Shown here: piece by piece, positions 15,914 through 25,350 of the stretch
How positions within the stretch are numbered: position 1 is the first letter of the stretch
Layout: the number at the start of each line of letters is the position of its first letter
Origin: Gordonibacter pamelaeae
GTDB lineage: Bacteria; Actinomycetota; Coriobacteriia; Coriobacteriales; Eggerthellaceae
NCBI RefSeq assembly: GCF_042665095.1
Contig: NZ_JBHTBV010000006.1
Strand: one strand, 5' to 3'
DNA: 64,000 nucleotides
Translations under genes and position numbers: made by a program
Notes under the pieces: generated by a model
The model's input: the letters and a program-made list of their open reading frames with translations, nothing else
The model's database searches: none
Told to the model about the DNA's origin: nothing

Positions 15914-18900
15914 CTACTCCGCGTGGCGCAGCGCGTGCTCCAGCTTCTGGCTGACCACCTTCGTCACGCCGTCGGCCTGCATGGACACGCCGAACAGCAC
16001 GTCGGCCATCTCCATGGTGCGGCGCTGGTGCGTGATCATGATGAGCTGCGTGGAGTCGCGCAGCGATTCCAGGTACGACGTGAGGCGCCGCAGGTTCGAG
16101 TCGTCGAGCGCGGCCTCCACCTCGTCCAGGATGTAGAACGGCGTCGTGCGGATACGGTACACCGCGAACAGGAGCGCGAGCGCCGTGAGCGACTTCTCGC
16201 CGCCGGACATGAGCATCATCTTCGTGATGCGCTTGCCGCGCGGCTGCGCCGTCACCTCCACGCCCGTGTTCTCCAAGTCGTCGGGGTCCACGAGCGAGAG
16301 CTCGGCCGACCCACCCGGGAACAGCACGGCGAATATCTCGCTGAAGTTCTTGCTGACCGCGTCGAACGTGCGGACGAAGTCGTCCTTCATGCGGGCGTCG
16401 ATGACGCGCACGATCTTGCCGAGCGCACGGCGCGCGCCGTCGAGGTCGGCGAGCTGCGCGGCCAGGTAGTCGTAGCGCTCCTTGAGGCGCTCGTATTCGT
16501 CGGCGGCATCGGGGTTGATGGTGCCCATGTTGGCGATGCGGCGGCGCAGCTTGAACGCCTGGTCCTCCACCGCGCCCCGGTCCTCCAGCTCGGGCAGCGC
16601 GAGCGCATGGTCGAGCGGCACCTTGCAGTCGTGCACGATGGCGTTCACCGCCCCCTCCACCTGCACCTCCAGGCGGCCCTTGTCGACCCGGGCCTGTCCC
16701 ATGCGGGCGTTGGCCTCGTCGAACGCGTCGTGCGCGGCGCGCGCGGCGGTGCGGGCCTCGTTGGCCGCCTGGTGCATGCCCCCGGCGGCGTCCTGGGCGG
16801 CGTTCGCGGCGTCCTCGAGCGCGCGCGTGCGGCGCCGGGCGCTGTCGGAGAGCTCCTCCATGAGCGCGAGCAAAGGCTCGATGCGCCGCTGCGCCACCAC
16901 CTTGCGCAGCAGGCCCTCGCGGGCCTCCGCGTCGGCCGCGGCCGCCTGCTCGATCTCGCGGGCGCGCGCATCAGCCACGCGGGACGTGTACGTCTCGCGC
17001 TCGGCGAGCGTGGCCGCCTTGAGCTTCGCCTCGGCCAGCGCGTCGCGCACCTGGGCCGCCTGTTTCCGCAGCGGCACCACGGCGTCCTGCGCCTCGGCGA
17101 GGCGCGCCGTGTCTTCCTCCAGCTGCCGGGCCAGGCCGGCCAGGCGCTGCTCCAGGGCCTCCACCGACGGCCGCGCCTCGGCCACGGTACGCTCGGCCTC
17201 GGCGCGCTGGCGCTCGATGTCCTCGAACTCGCGGCGCACGGCCGCCAGCTTCTCCTCGGCGCGCCGCGCGTCGGCGCGGGCGGCGTCCGTCTTGCCGCGC
17301 AGCTCGGCCAGCTCCTGGGACAGGCGCAGGCTCTCGCCCTGGGCCTGCCGCAGCGCCTCCTCGGCCGCGGCGGACGCCTGCTGCGCGGCGTCACGGGAGG
17401 CTTCGGCCTCGGCGAAACGCGCCCGCAGGCCGTCCAGGCGCCGGGCGCGGGCGAGCAGGCCCTCGTCGAAGTAGGCCGCGGCCGCGCCGAGCGTCACCTT
17501 GCCCCCGGGCCACACCACGCAGCCGTCCTCCGTGACGAAGCGGGCGCCGGAGGCATCGCGCGCATGGGCGGCGAGCGCGGCATCCAGGCCGTCGCACACC
17601 ACCACGTCGCCCAGCAGCGCCTCCACGGCGCGGGCGGCCTCGGGCGGGTACGACAGACCGTCCACGAGCGCGCGCCCGAGCCCGGCCGCCGCCGCGGCGC
17701 GGGCTGGCAGCTCGCCGGCGGCGCGGGCGGGCCCGGCGGCGTCGGCGCGCCCCACGAGCACGACCTCGCCCTGCTCGTCGCAGGACGCGAGCGCGGCGGC
17801 CACGGCGGCCGCTCCGGCGGCCTCGTCCACCAGCAGCGCCGCCACGTCGCCGCCCAGCAGGCGCTCCACGAGCGCCTCCGACCCCGCCTCGGCCCGCAGC
17901 ACGTGCGAGAGCGGCGCCAAGGCGCAGGACAGCTCGTCGGCGTGGTCGAGCAGCCAGGCGCGGGCGGGCCCGGCGGCGGCGCTCGCGCGCTCCACCTCCT
18001 CGAGCCCCTTGATCTCCGAGGCCAGGAGCGACGCCTCGTCGCGGGCCTCCTCGAGCGCGGTGCGGGCGGCCTCGCGGGCCGTGAACGCGGCGCTCACCGC
18101 CCCGCGCGCCGCCGCCTCGCGCTCGGCGAGCGCCTCCAGTGCCGCGCCGGCGGCCGCGGCCGCTTCGGCGAGCGCTGCGGCGTCGGCCTGCGAGCGCTCG
18201 AGCTGCAGCTCCAGCTCCTTGCCGTGGCCCTCGATGAGCTTCACGTGCGCCAGGCCGCTGGCCAGCGACTCCTGCGTGGTCGCGAGCTCGCGGCGCGCCT
18301 GCTCCTGCGCCCGCTCGGCGCTCCGGCGCGCCTCGGTGAGCGCGGCCGCCTCGCGGTCGAGCGCACGGTGGCGCTCGGTGAGCGACGCGTGCTCCTCGGC
18401 GAGGCGCGCCACGTCGGCGTCGGCGCGCTCGCGCTCGGCGCGCACCTCGCCCACCTGCGCCGCCGCCTGCGCGCGCTCGGCCTCGGCCGCCGCGCGCCGC
18501 GCCTTGCCCGCCTCCAGCGCCACGCGCAGCTCGGCCTCGCGGGCCTGGGCGGCGCGGCGCTTCTCGTGCAAAAGCAGCGTGGCGCCGTCGAAGCGCTCCA
18601 CGGCCGACGACGCGCGGCGATGGGTCTTCGCCAGCTCGCCCGCGTCGGCGCCCTCGCGGCGTATCCGCTCCTGCAGCTCCTCGGCGCGCGCCTCGGCCTC
18701 GGCGATGGCGGCCTTCTTCTGCGCCAGCTCCTCGTCGAGGGCCCGCTCGCGCCCCACGGCCTCGTCCCAGGCGCGCTGCAGCACGCGCAGGTCGTCCACG
18801 GCCAGCGCCAAGGTGAGCTCGGAGAGCTCGGCGGACAGCCCCTGGTAGGCCCGCGCGCGCTTCGCCTTGCGCTCGAGCGGCCCCAGCTGGCGCTCCACCT

Positions 18901-19489
18901 CGGCCGCCACGTCCTTCACGCGCGCGAGGTGCTGGTCCATGTGCTCCAGCTTCCGCTCGCTCTTGGCCTTGCGCTGCTTGTGCTTCAGCACGCCGGCCGC
19001 CTCCTCGATGAGCGCGCGGCGGTCCTCCGGCTTGGACTGCAGGATGGAGTCGAGCGAGCCTTGGCTGATGATGGAGTGCGTGCCGGTGCCGAGACCCGTG
19101 TCGTGCAGGATGTCCAGCACGTCCATGCGGCGCGCCACCACCCCGTTGATCAGGTACTCGCTCTCGCCGGAGCGGTACATGCGGCGCGTGATGGCCACCT
19201 CGGCGAAGTCCACGGGAAGCGTGCCGTCCGAGTTGTCCAGCACAAGGTCCACCTCGGCGATGCCCACCGGCTTGCGTGCGGACGACCCCGCGAAGATGAC
19301 GTCCTCCATGGCCTGGCCGCGCAGGTTCTTCGCGTTGCGCTCGCCCAGCACCCACAGCACCGCGTCCGAGATGTTCGACTTGCCCGAGCCGTTCGGGCCC
19401 ACCACGGCCGTGATGCCCGGCTCGAGCGCGAGCGCGCTGCGGTCGGCGAACGACTTGAAACCCTTGAGGACGAGCGACTTCAGGTACAC
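15914..19489 (-). CDS. smc: Chromosome segregation SMC ATPase
   Basis: 1191 residues: N-terminal ATP-binding head (Walker A GPNGSGKSN near residue 33), first coiled coil to about residue 500, hinge around 510-670 (small Gly/Ala-rich domain), second coiled coil, and C-terminal head with the signature LMSGGEKSLTALALLFA and Walker B FYILDEVEAALDD. SMC works with ScpA/ScpB in condensin loading, usually at parS-bound ParB, and parS-like sites lie 8-10 kb to the right. Coiled coils are unusually Ala/Arg/Glu-rich through GC pressure. GTG 19489 is the start; rnc ends 3 bases before. Confidence 0.97.
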   Translation of the reverse strand: MYLKSLVLKGFKSFADRSALALEPGITAVVGPNGSGKSNISDAVLWVLGERNAKNLRGQAMEDVIFAGSSARKPVGIAEVDLVLDNSDGTLPVDFAEVAITRRMYRSGESEYLINGVVARRMDVLDILHDTGLGTGTHSIISQGSLDSILQSKPEDRRALIEEAAGVLKHKQRKAKSERKLEHMDQHLARVKDVAAEVERQLGPLERKAKRARAYQGLSAELSELTLALAVDDLRVLQRAWDEAVGRERALDEELAQKKAAIAEAEARAEELQERIRREGADAGELAKTHRRASSAVERFDGATLLLHEKRRAAQAREAELRVALEAGKARRAAAEAERAQAAAQVGEVRAERERADADVARLAEEHASLTERHRALDREAAALTEARRSAERAQEQARRELATTQESLASGLAHVKLIEGHGKELELQLERSQADAAALAEAAAAAGAALEALAEREAAARGAVSAAFTAREAARTALEEARDEASLLASEIKGLEEVERASAAAGPARAWLLDHADELSCALAPLSHVLRAEAGSEALVERLLGGDVAALLVDEAAGAAAVAAALASCDEQGEVVLVGRADAAGPARAAGELPARAAAAAGLGRALVDGLSYPPEAARAVEALLGDVVVCDGLDAALAAHARDASGARFVTEDGCVVWPGGKVTLGAAAAYFDEGLLARARRLDGLRARFAEAEASRDAAQQASAAAEEALRQAQGESLRLSQELAELRGKTDAARADARRAEEKLAAVRREFEDIERQRAEAERTVAEARPSVEALEQRLAGLARQLEEDTARLAEAQDAVVPLRKQAAQVRDALAEAKLKAATLAERETYTSRVADARAREIEQAAAADAEAREGLLRKVVAQRRIEPLLALMEELSDSARRRTRALEDAANAAQDAAGGMHQAANEARTAARAAHDAFDEANARMGQARVDKGRLEVQVEGAVNAIVHDCKVPLDHALALPELEDRGAVEDQAFKLRRRIANMGTINPDAADEYERLKERYDYLAAQLADLDGARRALGKIVRVIDARMKDDFVRTFDAVSKNFSEIFAVLFPGGSAELSLVDPDDLENTGVEVTAQPRGKRITKMMLMSGGEKSLTALALLFAVYRIRTTPFYILDEVEAALDDSNLRRLTSYLESLRDSTQLIMITHQRRTMEMADVLFGVSMQADGVTKVVSQKLEHALRHAE

Positions 19490-19492
19490 GGC

Positions 19493-20338
19493 CTACCCCT
19501 GCTTGCGCTGCTTGGCCTGGGCGCGCTCGCTCTTCTTGCGCGCCTTCTCCTCGGCGCGCGCCGCCGCCTTCTCGGCCTTGGCCAGCTTGGCCGCCTCGGC
19601 CTTCTCGGCGCGCGTCTCCTCGTCCACGCCCAGCCCGAAGAACTCGCCGAGGCGCGCGAGCGTGCTCTTGGCCGCCTGGCTCTCGGCCTCCTTCTTCGTG
19701 CGGCCGGTGCCGCGGGCCAGGCCCTGCGTGCCGGCGAACACCTGCGCCACGAACGTGCGGTCGTGCGGCGGCCCCTGCGTCTCCACGAGCTTGTACGTGG
19801 GCGTGATGCCGTCCTCCTGCAGCTTCTCCTGCAGGGCGCTCTTGGGGTTCTCCGGCTCGCGCGCCATGTCCAGCGACATGCGCGGGATGAGCGTGCGCTC
19901 CACGAACTCCTGCGCGGCCCCGATGCCGCCGTCCAGGTAGAGCGCCGCCACCACGGCCTCGTACACGTTCTCCAGCGCGGAGTGCAGGCCGCGCTTGCCC
20001 GTGCCCGTCTCCGACGAGCCGAACACGATGACGTCCGCGAAGCCCAGACGGTCGGCCACGTCCGACAGGCTCGCGCCCGACACGAGCGCCACCTTGATGC
20101 GCGTGAGCCCGCCCTCGTCCAGGTCGTGGAAACGGTGGAACGCGATGGCCGCCACGATGGCTCCCAGGATGCTGTCGCCCAAAAACTCAAGGCGCTCGTA
20201 GGAGTACTTGACGGATTTGCCCTCGGTTGCCGAGGGGTGGGTGATGGCAGAGAGCAGGAGGTGCTCGCTATCGAAGCGGTAGTCGAGTATCTCTTGCGCT
20301 CTGGCGAGCTTCTGTTCTTGCTCTTCGGTCAATATCAT
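19493..20338 (-). CDS. rnc: Ribonuclease III
   Basis: Double-strand-specific RNA endonuclease for rRNA and mRNA processing, 281 residues. The RNase III signature is ERLEFLGDSILG, with the second acidic cluster in ENVYEAVVAALYLDGG. The dsRNA-binding domain follows (ALQEKLQEDGITPTYKLV to KEAESQAAKSTLARLG). The last 45 residues are a Lys/Ala/Glu-rich tail not found in most relatives. ATG 20338 gives the standard N-terminus; a longer frame upstream has no similarity. The rnc-smc-ftsY neighbourhood is widespread. Confidence 0.95.
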   Translation of the reverse strand: MILTEEQEQKLARAQEILDYRFDSEHLLLSAITHPSATEGKSVKYSYERLEFLGDSILGAIVAAIAFHRFHDLDEGGLTRIKVALVSGASLSDVADRLGFADVIVFGSSETGTGKRGLHSALENVYEAVVAALYLDGGIGAAQEFVERTLIPRMSLDMAREPENPKSALQEKLQEDGITPTYKLVETQGPPHDRTFVAQVFAGTQGLARGTGRTKKEAESQAAKSTLARLGEFFGLGVDEETRAEKAEAAKLAKAEKAAARAEEKARKKSERAQAKQRKQG

Positions 20339-20435
20339 GAAGGTTCGGCCCTCTGCTGGTCGCTTCTCTCGTGTGTTCCGGTCCGTCGGCGCCGCCCCGC
20401 GCCCCCGCCAGGACGGGGAGGCCAGGCGCAAGGAA

Positions 20436-20462
20436 GGCCCCGGACGCGGACGCGCCGGGGCC
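20436..20462 (-). terminator. Hairpin between plsX and rnc
   Basis: GGCCCCGG (20436-20443) pairs with CCGGGGCC (20455-20462), with a further CGCG/CGCG pairing inside. It lies 29 bases after plsX on the minus strand. Only TTCCTT follows, so termination would be partial. Confidence 0.35.
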
Positions 20463-20490
20463 ACCTTGCCGTTCGGTTCATTGTAGCCGA

Positions 20491-21486
20491 CTACGCGCCC
20501 TTCGCCACGGTCTGCGCGATTATTTCAGAAACCCCCGCGCGCACCACGCCGGCCGTGGTGAGCACGCCGTTCTTCACCGCGAAGGCGCTCGAGGAGCCGT
20601 GCCCCACCAGCAGCGCCCCCTTCACGCCCAGAAGCGGCGCGCCGCCGTACGTGTCGGGGCTCACCTGCGCCATGAGCTCCTTCAGGCCGCCCTTGATGGC
20701 GAGCGCCCCCAGCTTCGTGACGGGGGTTCGCATCATGATGCCCTTGAGCGTCTTGAACAGGGTCTTGGACGTGCCCTCGATGGTCTTCAGGCACACGTTG
20801 CCCGTGAAGCCGTCCGTGACGATGACGTCGAACTTCGCGGGGAGGATGTCGCCGCCCTCGGCGTTGCCGGCGAAGTTGGGCAGCTGCTCCTTCAGCAGCG
20901 CGTGGGCCTCCTGGGCGAACTGCGAGCCCTTCGCCTCCTCCTCGCCGATGTTCAGCAACGCCGCGCACGGGTTCTCGATGCCGACGATGCGCTCGGCGTA
21001 GACGGTGGCCATCTGGGCGAACTGCACGAGGTACGCAGGCTTGCAGTCCGCGTTCGCGCCCACGTCGCACATGACCACCGGGCGCACGGGCGACGGGATG
21101 ACCGTGGCCAGCGCCGGGCGCGCCACGCCCTTGATGCGGCCCATGACGAGCGTCCCTGCCGCCAGGCAGGCGCCCGTGGAGCCGGCGGAGAAGAAGCCCT
21201 GCGCGGCGCCCTCCCTCACCAGGCGGCAGCCCACCACCACAGACGAGTCCTTCTTCTTGCGCACGGCCTCGGCCGGGTGCTCGCCCATGCCGATGACCTC
21301 GGTCGTCACGCGCGCCTCGCAGCGCTCGTGCGCCGCCGCGAACGGCTCTACCACCTCGGCCGGGCCGCACAGCACCACGTGCAGGGCCCCGTCGGCCTCG
21401 AGCGCCTGGGCCACGCCGTCGAGCACGACGCCCGGGGCGTCGTCGCCCCCCATGGCGTCGACCGCTATCGTGACTTCCTCGGACAT
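20491..21486 (-). CDS. plsX: Phosphate acyltransferase PlsX
   Basis: Converts acyl-ACP to acyl-phosphate, the donor for PlsY in phosphatidic acid synthesis (plsY and gpsA are also in this window). 331 residues, beginning VTIAVDAMGGDDAP and containing GSTGACLAAGTLVMGRIKG, VCLKTIEG and the GGAPLLGVKG motif near the C-terminus. ATG 21486 is preceded by a textbook AAGGAGG. Following rpmF is the usual order, though a hairpin separates the two here. Confidence 0.95.
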   Translation of the reverse strand: MSEEVTIAVDAMGGDDAPGVVLDGVAQALEADGALHVVLCGPAEVVEPFAAAHERCEARVTTEVIGMGEHPAEAVRKKKDSSVVVGCRLVREGAAQGFFSAGSTGACLAAGTLVMGRIKGVARPALATVIPSPVRPVVMCDVGANADCKPAYLVQFAQMATVYAERIVGIENPCAALLNIGEEEAKGSQFAQEAHALLKEQLPNFAGNAEGGDILPAKFDVIVTDGFTGNVCLKTIEGTSKTLFKTLKGIMMRTPVTKLGALAIKGGLKELMAQVSPDTYGGAPLLGVKGALLVGHGSSSAFAVKNGVLTTAGVVRAGVSEIIAQTVAKGA

Positions 21487-21584
21487 GATTGCCTCCTTCT
21501 GCCGACGGCCTCCCGCGAGGCCGGCCTCCTGAGCGAGCCCCGGCCCTGCCGGGTCCCAGCCGCGCGCCTTGCTCGACCAACCTG

Positions 21585-21633
21585 AAAAAGCCTCCCCATG
21601 CATCAGCGGGCGCTGACGTGCGGGGAGGCTTTT
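21585..21633. terminator. Two-way terminator between rpmF and plsX
   Basis: AAAAGCCTCCCC (21586-21597) pairs with GGGGAGGCTTTT (21622-21633); the 24-base loop can form its own stem (TCAGCG/CGCTGA). A runs on one side and T on the other give a U tract in both directions. In the minus direction it comes 39 bases after rpmF and 100 bases before plsX, so it should attenuate read-through into plsX. Confidence 0.7.
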
Positions 21634-21671
21634 CAACGCGGCCGAAGAGCGCGCGCCAAAGCGCGGATGCG

Positions 21672-21851
21672 CTATTCCGTCTCGATAACCTCGCGGTTCT
21701 TGTAGAAGCCGCAGTTCGGGCACACGCGGTGCGGAAGCTTCACTTCGCCGCACTGCGGGCACACGGAACGGGCGGGCGCACCGATCTTATCGTTGCTGCT
21801 GCGACGGTTATGGGTGCGGATACGGCCCATCTTGCGCTTAGGTACTGCCAT
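21672..21851 (-). CDS. rpmF: 50S ribosomal protein L32
   Basis: 59 residues: MAVPKRKMGRIRTHNRRSS is the family start, and a zinc ribbon CPQCGEVKLPHRVCPNCG follows, i.e. the Cys4 (zinc-dependent) form. AAGGAG precedes the ATG. It has its own promoter about 75 bases upstream. In many bacteria rpmF follows yceD, but here yceD is 11 kb away. Confidence 0.97.
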   Translation of the reverse strand: MAVPKRKMGRIRTHNRRSSNDKIGAPARSVCPQCGEVKLPHRVCPNCGFYKNREVIETE

Positions 21852-21922
21852 GATCTATGCTCCTTCTGTAAGCCGGGCGAACCCGTGCCGCCCGTCCTCG
21901 CTTAGTAAACATGCGAAACGGT

Positions 21923-21951
21923 ATAGTACCAAAGGTTCGTGCGCCGCGCAA
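21923..21951 (-). promoter_or_regulatory. Promoter of rpmF
   Basis: Minus strand TTGCGC (21951-21946), 17-base spacer, TACTAT (21928-21923); leader of about 65 bases to the rpmF ATG. Confidence 0.5.
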
Positions 21952-22026
21952 GGCCCCATCTGCGCTTTTCTTCGACATGCCACACGTGCTCCACACGGCG
22001 GCCGCCCCGGGGGCGCGCCGCGTGGA

Positions 22027-23895
22027 TCAGAGCCCCTCCGACGGGCGGCCGAACTGCATCTCGTAGTAGCGCGCGTACGTGCCGCCCAGCTCCAGCAGCT
22101 CGTCGTGGGTGCCCTGCTCCACCATGCGGCCGTCCTCCACCACCGCGATGAGGTCGGCGCCGCGTATGGTGGACAGCCGGTGCGCGATGACGAGCGTGGT
22201 GCGGCCCTCGGACAGCTCCTCGAGCGATGCCTGGATGGCCCGCTCGCTCTCGTTGTCGAGCGCGCTCGTGGCCTCGTCCAAGATGAGGATGCGCGGGTTG
22301 CGCAGGAACACGCGCGCGATGGCGATGCGCTGCTTCTGCCCGCCCGACAGCCGCGCCCCGCGCTCGCCCACGAACGTGTCGTAGCCCTCCGGCAGGCCCA
22401 TGACGAACTCGTGGATGTTCGCGCGCCGCGCCGCCTCCACGATCTGGGCGTCCGTGGCATCGGGTCGCCCGTAGGCGATGTTCTCGCGCACGGTGCCGCC
22501 GAACAGGTACACGTCCTGCTGCACGATGCCGATGGCCTCGCGCAGCGTCTCCACCGTCACGTCGCGCACGTCGATGCCGTCGATCTCCACCGAGCCCGCG
22601 CCCGGGTCGTAGAAACGGGGCAGAAGTGAGCACGTGGTGGTCTTGCCGCCGCCCGACGGCCCCACGAGCGCCACGGTCGTCCCGGCCGGTATGGCCAGGT
22701 CCAGGCCGCGCAGCACCTCGTGCTCGCCGTCGTAGCCGAAGCGCACGCCGCGGTAGCGCACTTCTCCGGCCACGAACCCGTCCGCCCGCCCGCGCTCTGC
22801 CTCGGCGGGCGCAAGCGGCAGGGCGCCGGGCCGGTTGCGCACGTCGGGCCGCACGGCCAGCACCTCCATGAAGCGGCGGAAGCCCGCGTAGCCCTTCTGG
22901 AACTGCTCGGTGAAGTTGATGAGCTGCTCGATGGGCGACAGGAAGATGCCGATGTACAGGGCGTAGATGGCGAGCTCGGCGGGCGCCAGGCCGCCGGTTG
23001 CCACGAAGTAGCCGCCGCCCACGATGGTCACGGTGTACAGCACGCCGGTGAACACCGAGTTCACCGCGTGGAACGCGCCCATGAACCTGTACGAGCTCTC
23101 CTTCGTGTCCACGAAACGCTCGTTCGTGCCGCCGAACTTCGCTATCTCCACGCCCTCGTTGCCGAACGACTTCACCACGCGGATGCCGCCGAGCGAGTCC
23201 TGCAGCCGCGCGTTGATGTCGGCCATCTTCCTGCGGTTCTCCGTGAAGATGACGCGCTTGCGGTAGTTGCGCCAGAACGCGTAGGCCGCCATGACCGCCG
23301 TGGCCGCCAGCATGATGGCCGTGAGCGGCACGTTGATCATGAACAGCAGCACGAACGAGCCCGCGATCTTCAGGATGCAGATGAACAGGTTCTCCGGCCC
23401 GTGGTGCGCCAGCTCCGATATGTCGAACAGGTCGGTGAGCAGCTTGCTCATCATCTCGCCGGTGTTGTTGCGGTCGTAGTAGCTGAACGACAGGCGCTGG
23501 TACTGCCTGAACAGGTCCATGCGCATGTCGGCCTCCATGCGCGCGCCCATGATATGGCCCCACGCCGTGATGAAGTACTGGCAGGCCGTGCGCAGGGCGT
23601 AGAGCGCGGCGAACCCGAGCGCGATCCAGCCGAGCGCCGAGAGGATGGCCTCGGGCGGCTCCAGGAAGAACTCCCTCGTGAAGAAGCCCAGGAACTGGGG
23701 GAAGGCCAGATCGACCGCGGCGAGCACCGAGGCGCACACGAGGTCGAAGAAGAACAGGAACTTGTAGGGCTTGTAATAGGCGACGAAGCGCGCGAGCACC
23801 TGGCGCGCGGAAACGCGCGGCTCGTCGGCGCCCGAAGGGGCCGTGGGATCGGCCGCAGGGGCCGGGGTATTCTTCTTAGTGTCCATGGTTGCCAT
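22027..23895 (-). CDS. ABC exporter, fused membrane and ATPase domains
   Basis: Half-transporter of 622 residues, MsbA/LmrA/MdlB type, expected to work as a homodimer. Six membrane helices lie between about 40 and 340; the intracellular coupling part reads ITENRRKM-like sequence (VIFTENRRKMADINARLQDS). The ATPase domain has GPSGGGKTTTCSLLPRFYDP, Q-loop GIVQQDVYLFGGTV, signature LSGGQKQR, Walker B ILILDEATSALD and IAHRLST. The 30-residue N-terminal tail is rich in Pro/Ala. Substrate unknown (lipid or drug). It begins 7 bases after the ClC gene, so both form one operon. Confidence 0.92.
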   Translation of the reverse strand: MATMDTKKNTPAPAADPTAPSGADEPRVSARQVLARFVAYYKPYKFLFFFDLVCASVLAAVDLAFPQFLGFFTREFFLEPPEAILSALGWIALGFAALYALRTACQYFITAWGHIMGARMEADMRMDLFRQYQRLSFSYYDRNNTGEMMSKLLTDLFDISELAHHGPENLFICILKIAGSFVLLFMINVPLTAIMLAATAVMAAYAFWRNYRKRVIFTENRRKMADINARLQDSLGGIRVVKSFGNEGVEIAKFGGTNERFVDTKESSYRFMGAFHAVNSVFTGVLYTVTIVGGGYFVATGGLAPAELAIYALYIGIFLSPIEQLINFTEQFQKGYAGFRRFMEVLAVRPDVRNRPGALPLAPAEAERGRADGFVAGEVRYRGVRFGYDGEHEVLRGLDLAIPAGTTVALVGPSGGGKTTTCSLLPRFYDPGAGSVEIDGIDVRDVTVETLREAIGIVQQDVYLFGGTVRENIAYGRPDATDAQIVEAARRANIHEFVMGLPEGYDTFVGERGARLSGGQKQRIAIARVFLRNPRILILDEATSALDNESERAIQASLEELSEGRTTLVIAHRLSTIRGADLIAVVEDGRMVEQGTHDELLELGGTYARYYEMQFGRPSEGL

Positions 23896-23902
23896 TGTAG
23901 CG

Positions 23903-25183
23903 CTACCTCCGGTGCTTTCGCATGCGTTCTTCGCGGGCCCGTGCGCGCAGGCGCTCGAGCTCGCTTACCGTGCCGTGCCCGAACACGCCCACGTCGCGGC
24001 TGCCCGCGTAGGCCACGGCCACGGCGAGCGCCAGGTACGGCGCGGCGGCCAGGCCGAATATCTCCGCGCCCATGAGGAGCGCCGCGAGCGGGCAGCGGCT
24101 CGCAGCCCCGAAGAACGCCGCCAGCCCGAGCGCGGCCGAGAACGGCGCGGCCGCCGCCGTGAGTTCCCCGAGCGCGCAGCCCAGAAGCGCTCCGATCGTG
24201 AACATGGGCATGATCTCGCCGCCCTTGAGCCCGAACCCGAGCGCGAGCACGGTGAGGCCCGCCTTCACGGCGAAGTCCGCGCCGCCCGCGTGCCCCGCGA
24301 GCGCGCCGCGCAGAAGCGGCATGCCCGTGCCCTCGAAGCCCTGCCACCCGAACGCCAGCACGATGCCTGCGAACAGCAGGCCGCCCGCCACGGCGGCGAG
24401 GAGCGGCCTGCCCACCCGCCGGCGCACAACGCGCCGCGCGAGGCGCAGCCCCGTGCCGAACACGGTGCCGCCCGCGCCGCACGCCAGGCCCACGAGCACG
24501 CACTGCGCCACGAGCGGCCAGGAGAAGGCGGGCACGGCGACGCGCGGGATCACGTCGCCGATGCCCGTCAGCCGCGCGATGCCGAACGCCGCGAACGACG
24601 CCAGCAGCAGCGTGGGCACGTGGCGCGCCACCGTCCGGTCGAAGCGCGCAAGCTCCAGCACGAACATCGTCGAGCCGAGCGGCGCGAAGAAGAGCGCCCC
24701 GAAGCACGCCGCCATGCCGGTGGCCGCCGCGTAGCCCTGGGGAATGGCCGGCGAGCCCCGGCGCACGGGCGCCAGCTTGAAGGGGCGGCCCACGAGCGCG
24801 CCCAGCGACGCGCCCATCTGCAGCGCCGCCGCCTCCTTGCCCACCGACCCGCCGCCGAGCACCGTGAGGAACGTCCCCGCAAGGATGCCCGGCGCGAGCG
24901 CGGGCGGCACGCGGTCGTTGCGGCGCAGGCGGTAGACCAGCGTGTCGGTGGCCAGGTGGGCGGGCAGCCTGAGCGCACGGTAGAGCAGGACGGAGGCCGC
25001 GCCGAGCACTGGCAGCGCGAGGAGCAGCCACGGGAAGCGCCCCGAGAGCCCGGCGGCGAGGTCGACGGCGAGCGAGAGCGCGATGGAGGCCGCGGCCCCC
25101 GCGACGCCCGCCGCGAGAGCAAACAGGAAGTGACGTGCGACCTGGGAGGGATCGACGCCGCCCCGCGCCCTGCGATTCGCCAT
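23903..25183 (-). CDS. ClC-family chloride channel/antiporter
   Basis: Membrane protein of 426 residues with about ten hydrophobic helices. ClC landmarks: GGGSVGKEAAALQMGASLG (the GKEGP region, here GKEAA), FFAPLGSTMFVLEL (glutamate of the second gate region) and GFGLKGGEIMPMFTIGALLG (the GxFxP-like region). Members exchange chloride or fluoride for protons or act as channels. The Pro of GKEGP is replaced by Ala, which may alter selectivity. ATG 25183 follows GAGGCGGG. The C-terminus is basic and short, without CBS domains. Confidence 0.87.
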   Translation of the reverse strand: MANRRARGGVDPSQVARHFLFALAAGVAGAAASIALSLAVDLAAGLSGRFPWLLLALPVLGAASVLLYRALRLPAHLATDTLVYRLRRNDRVPPALAPGILAGTFLTVLGGGSVGKEAAALQMGASLGALVGRPFKLAPVRRGSPAIPQGYAAATGMAACFGALFFAPLGSTMFVLELARFDRTVARHVPTLLLASFAAFGIARLTGIGDVIPRVAVPAFSWPLVAQCVLVGLACGAGGTVFGTGLRLARRVVRRRVGRPLLAAVAGGLLFAGIVLAFGWQGFEGTGMPLLRGALAGHAGGADFAVKAGLTVLALGFGLKGGEIMPMFTIGALLGCALGELTAAAAPFSAALGLAAFFGAASRCPLAALLMGAEIFGLAAAPYLALAVAVAYAGSRDVGVFGHGTVSELERLRARAREERMRKHRR

Positions 25184-25307
25184 GCCCGCCTCACCGCCTC
25201 GTCGCCCGAATGGATGCCTATCCCGCTCATGGTAGGCGACGCGCAGCGAGCGACGGAGCCGCAGACGGCGCCCGTCAACGACCCGCCACCCCCCGGTTGA
25301 CGACGCG

Positions 25308-25344
25308 GGGGCGTGTCGAGGGAACGGTTCCCTCGACACGCCCC
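25308..25344. repeat. 18-bp near-perfect palindrome after the ABC membrane gene
   Basis: GGGGCGTGTCGAGGGAAC (25308-25325) and its exact complement (25327-25344) with one base between. It is 7 bases after the stop of the minus-strand membrane gene at 25351 and 125 bases before the ClC start. No T run follows, so it is a strong hairpin or cruciform but not a classic terminator. Confidence 0.55.
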
Positions 25345-25350
25345 TCAGGT

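Noticed and set aside
15872..21001. Very long plus-strand open frame (over 1,700 codons) opposite smc, rnc and plsX
   Set aside because: It is the antisense shadow of GC-rich genes; composition is Arg/His/Gly-rich with no domain and no ribosome site.
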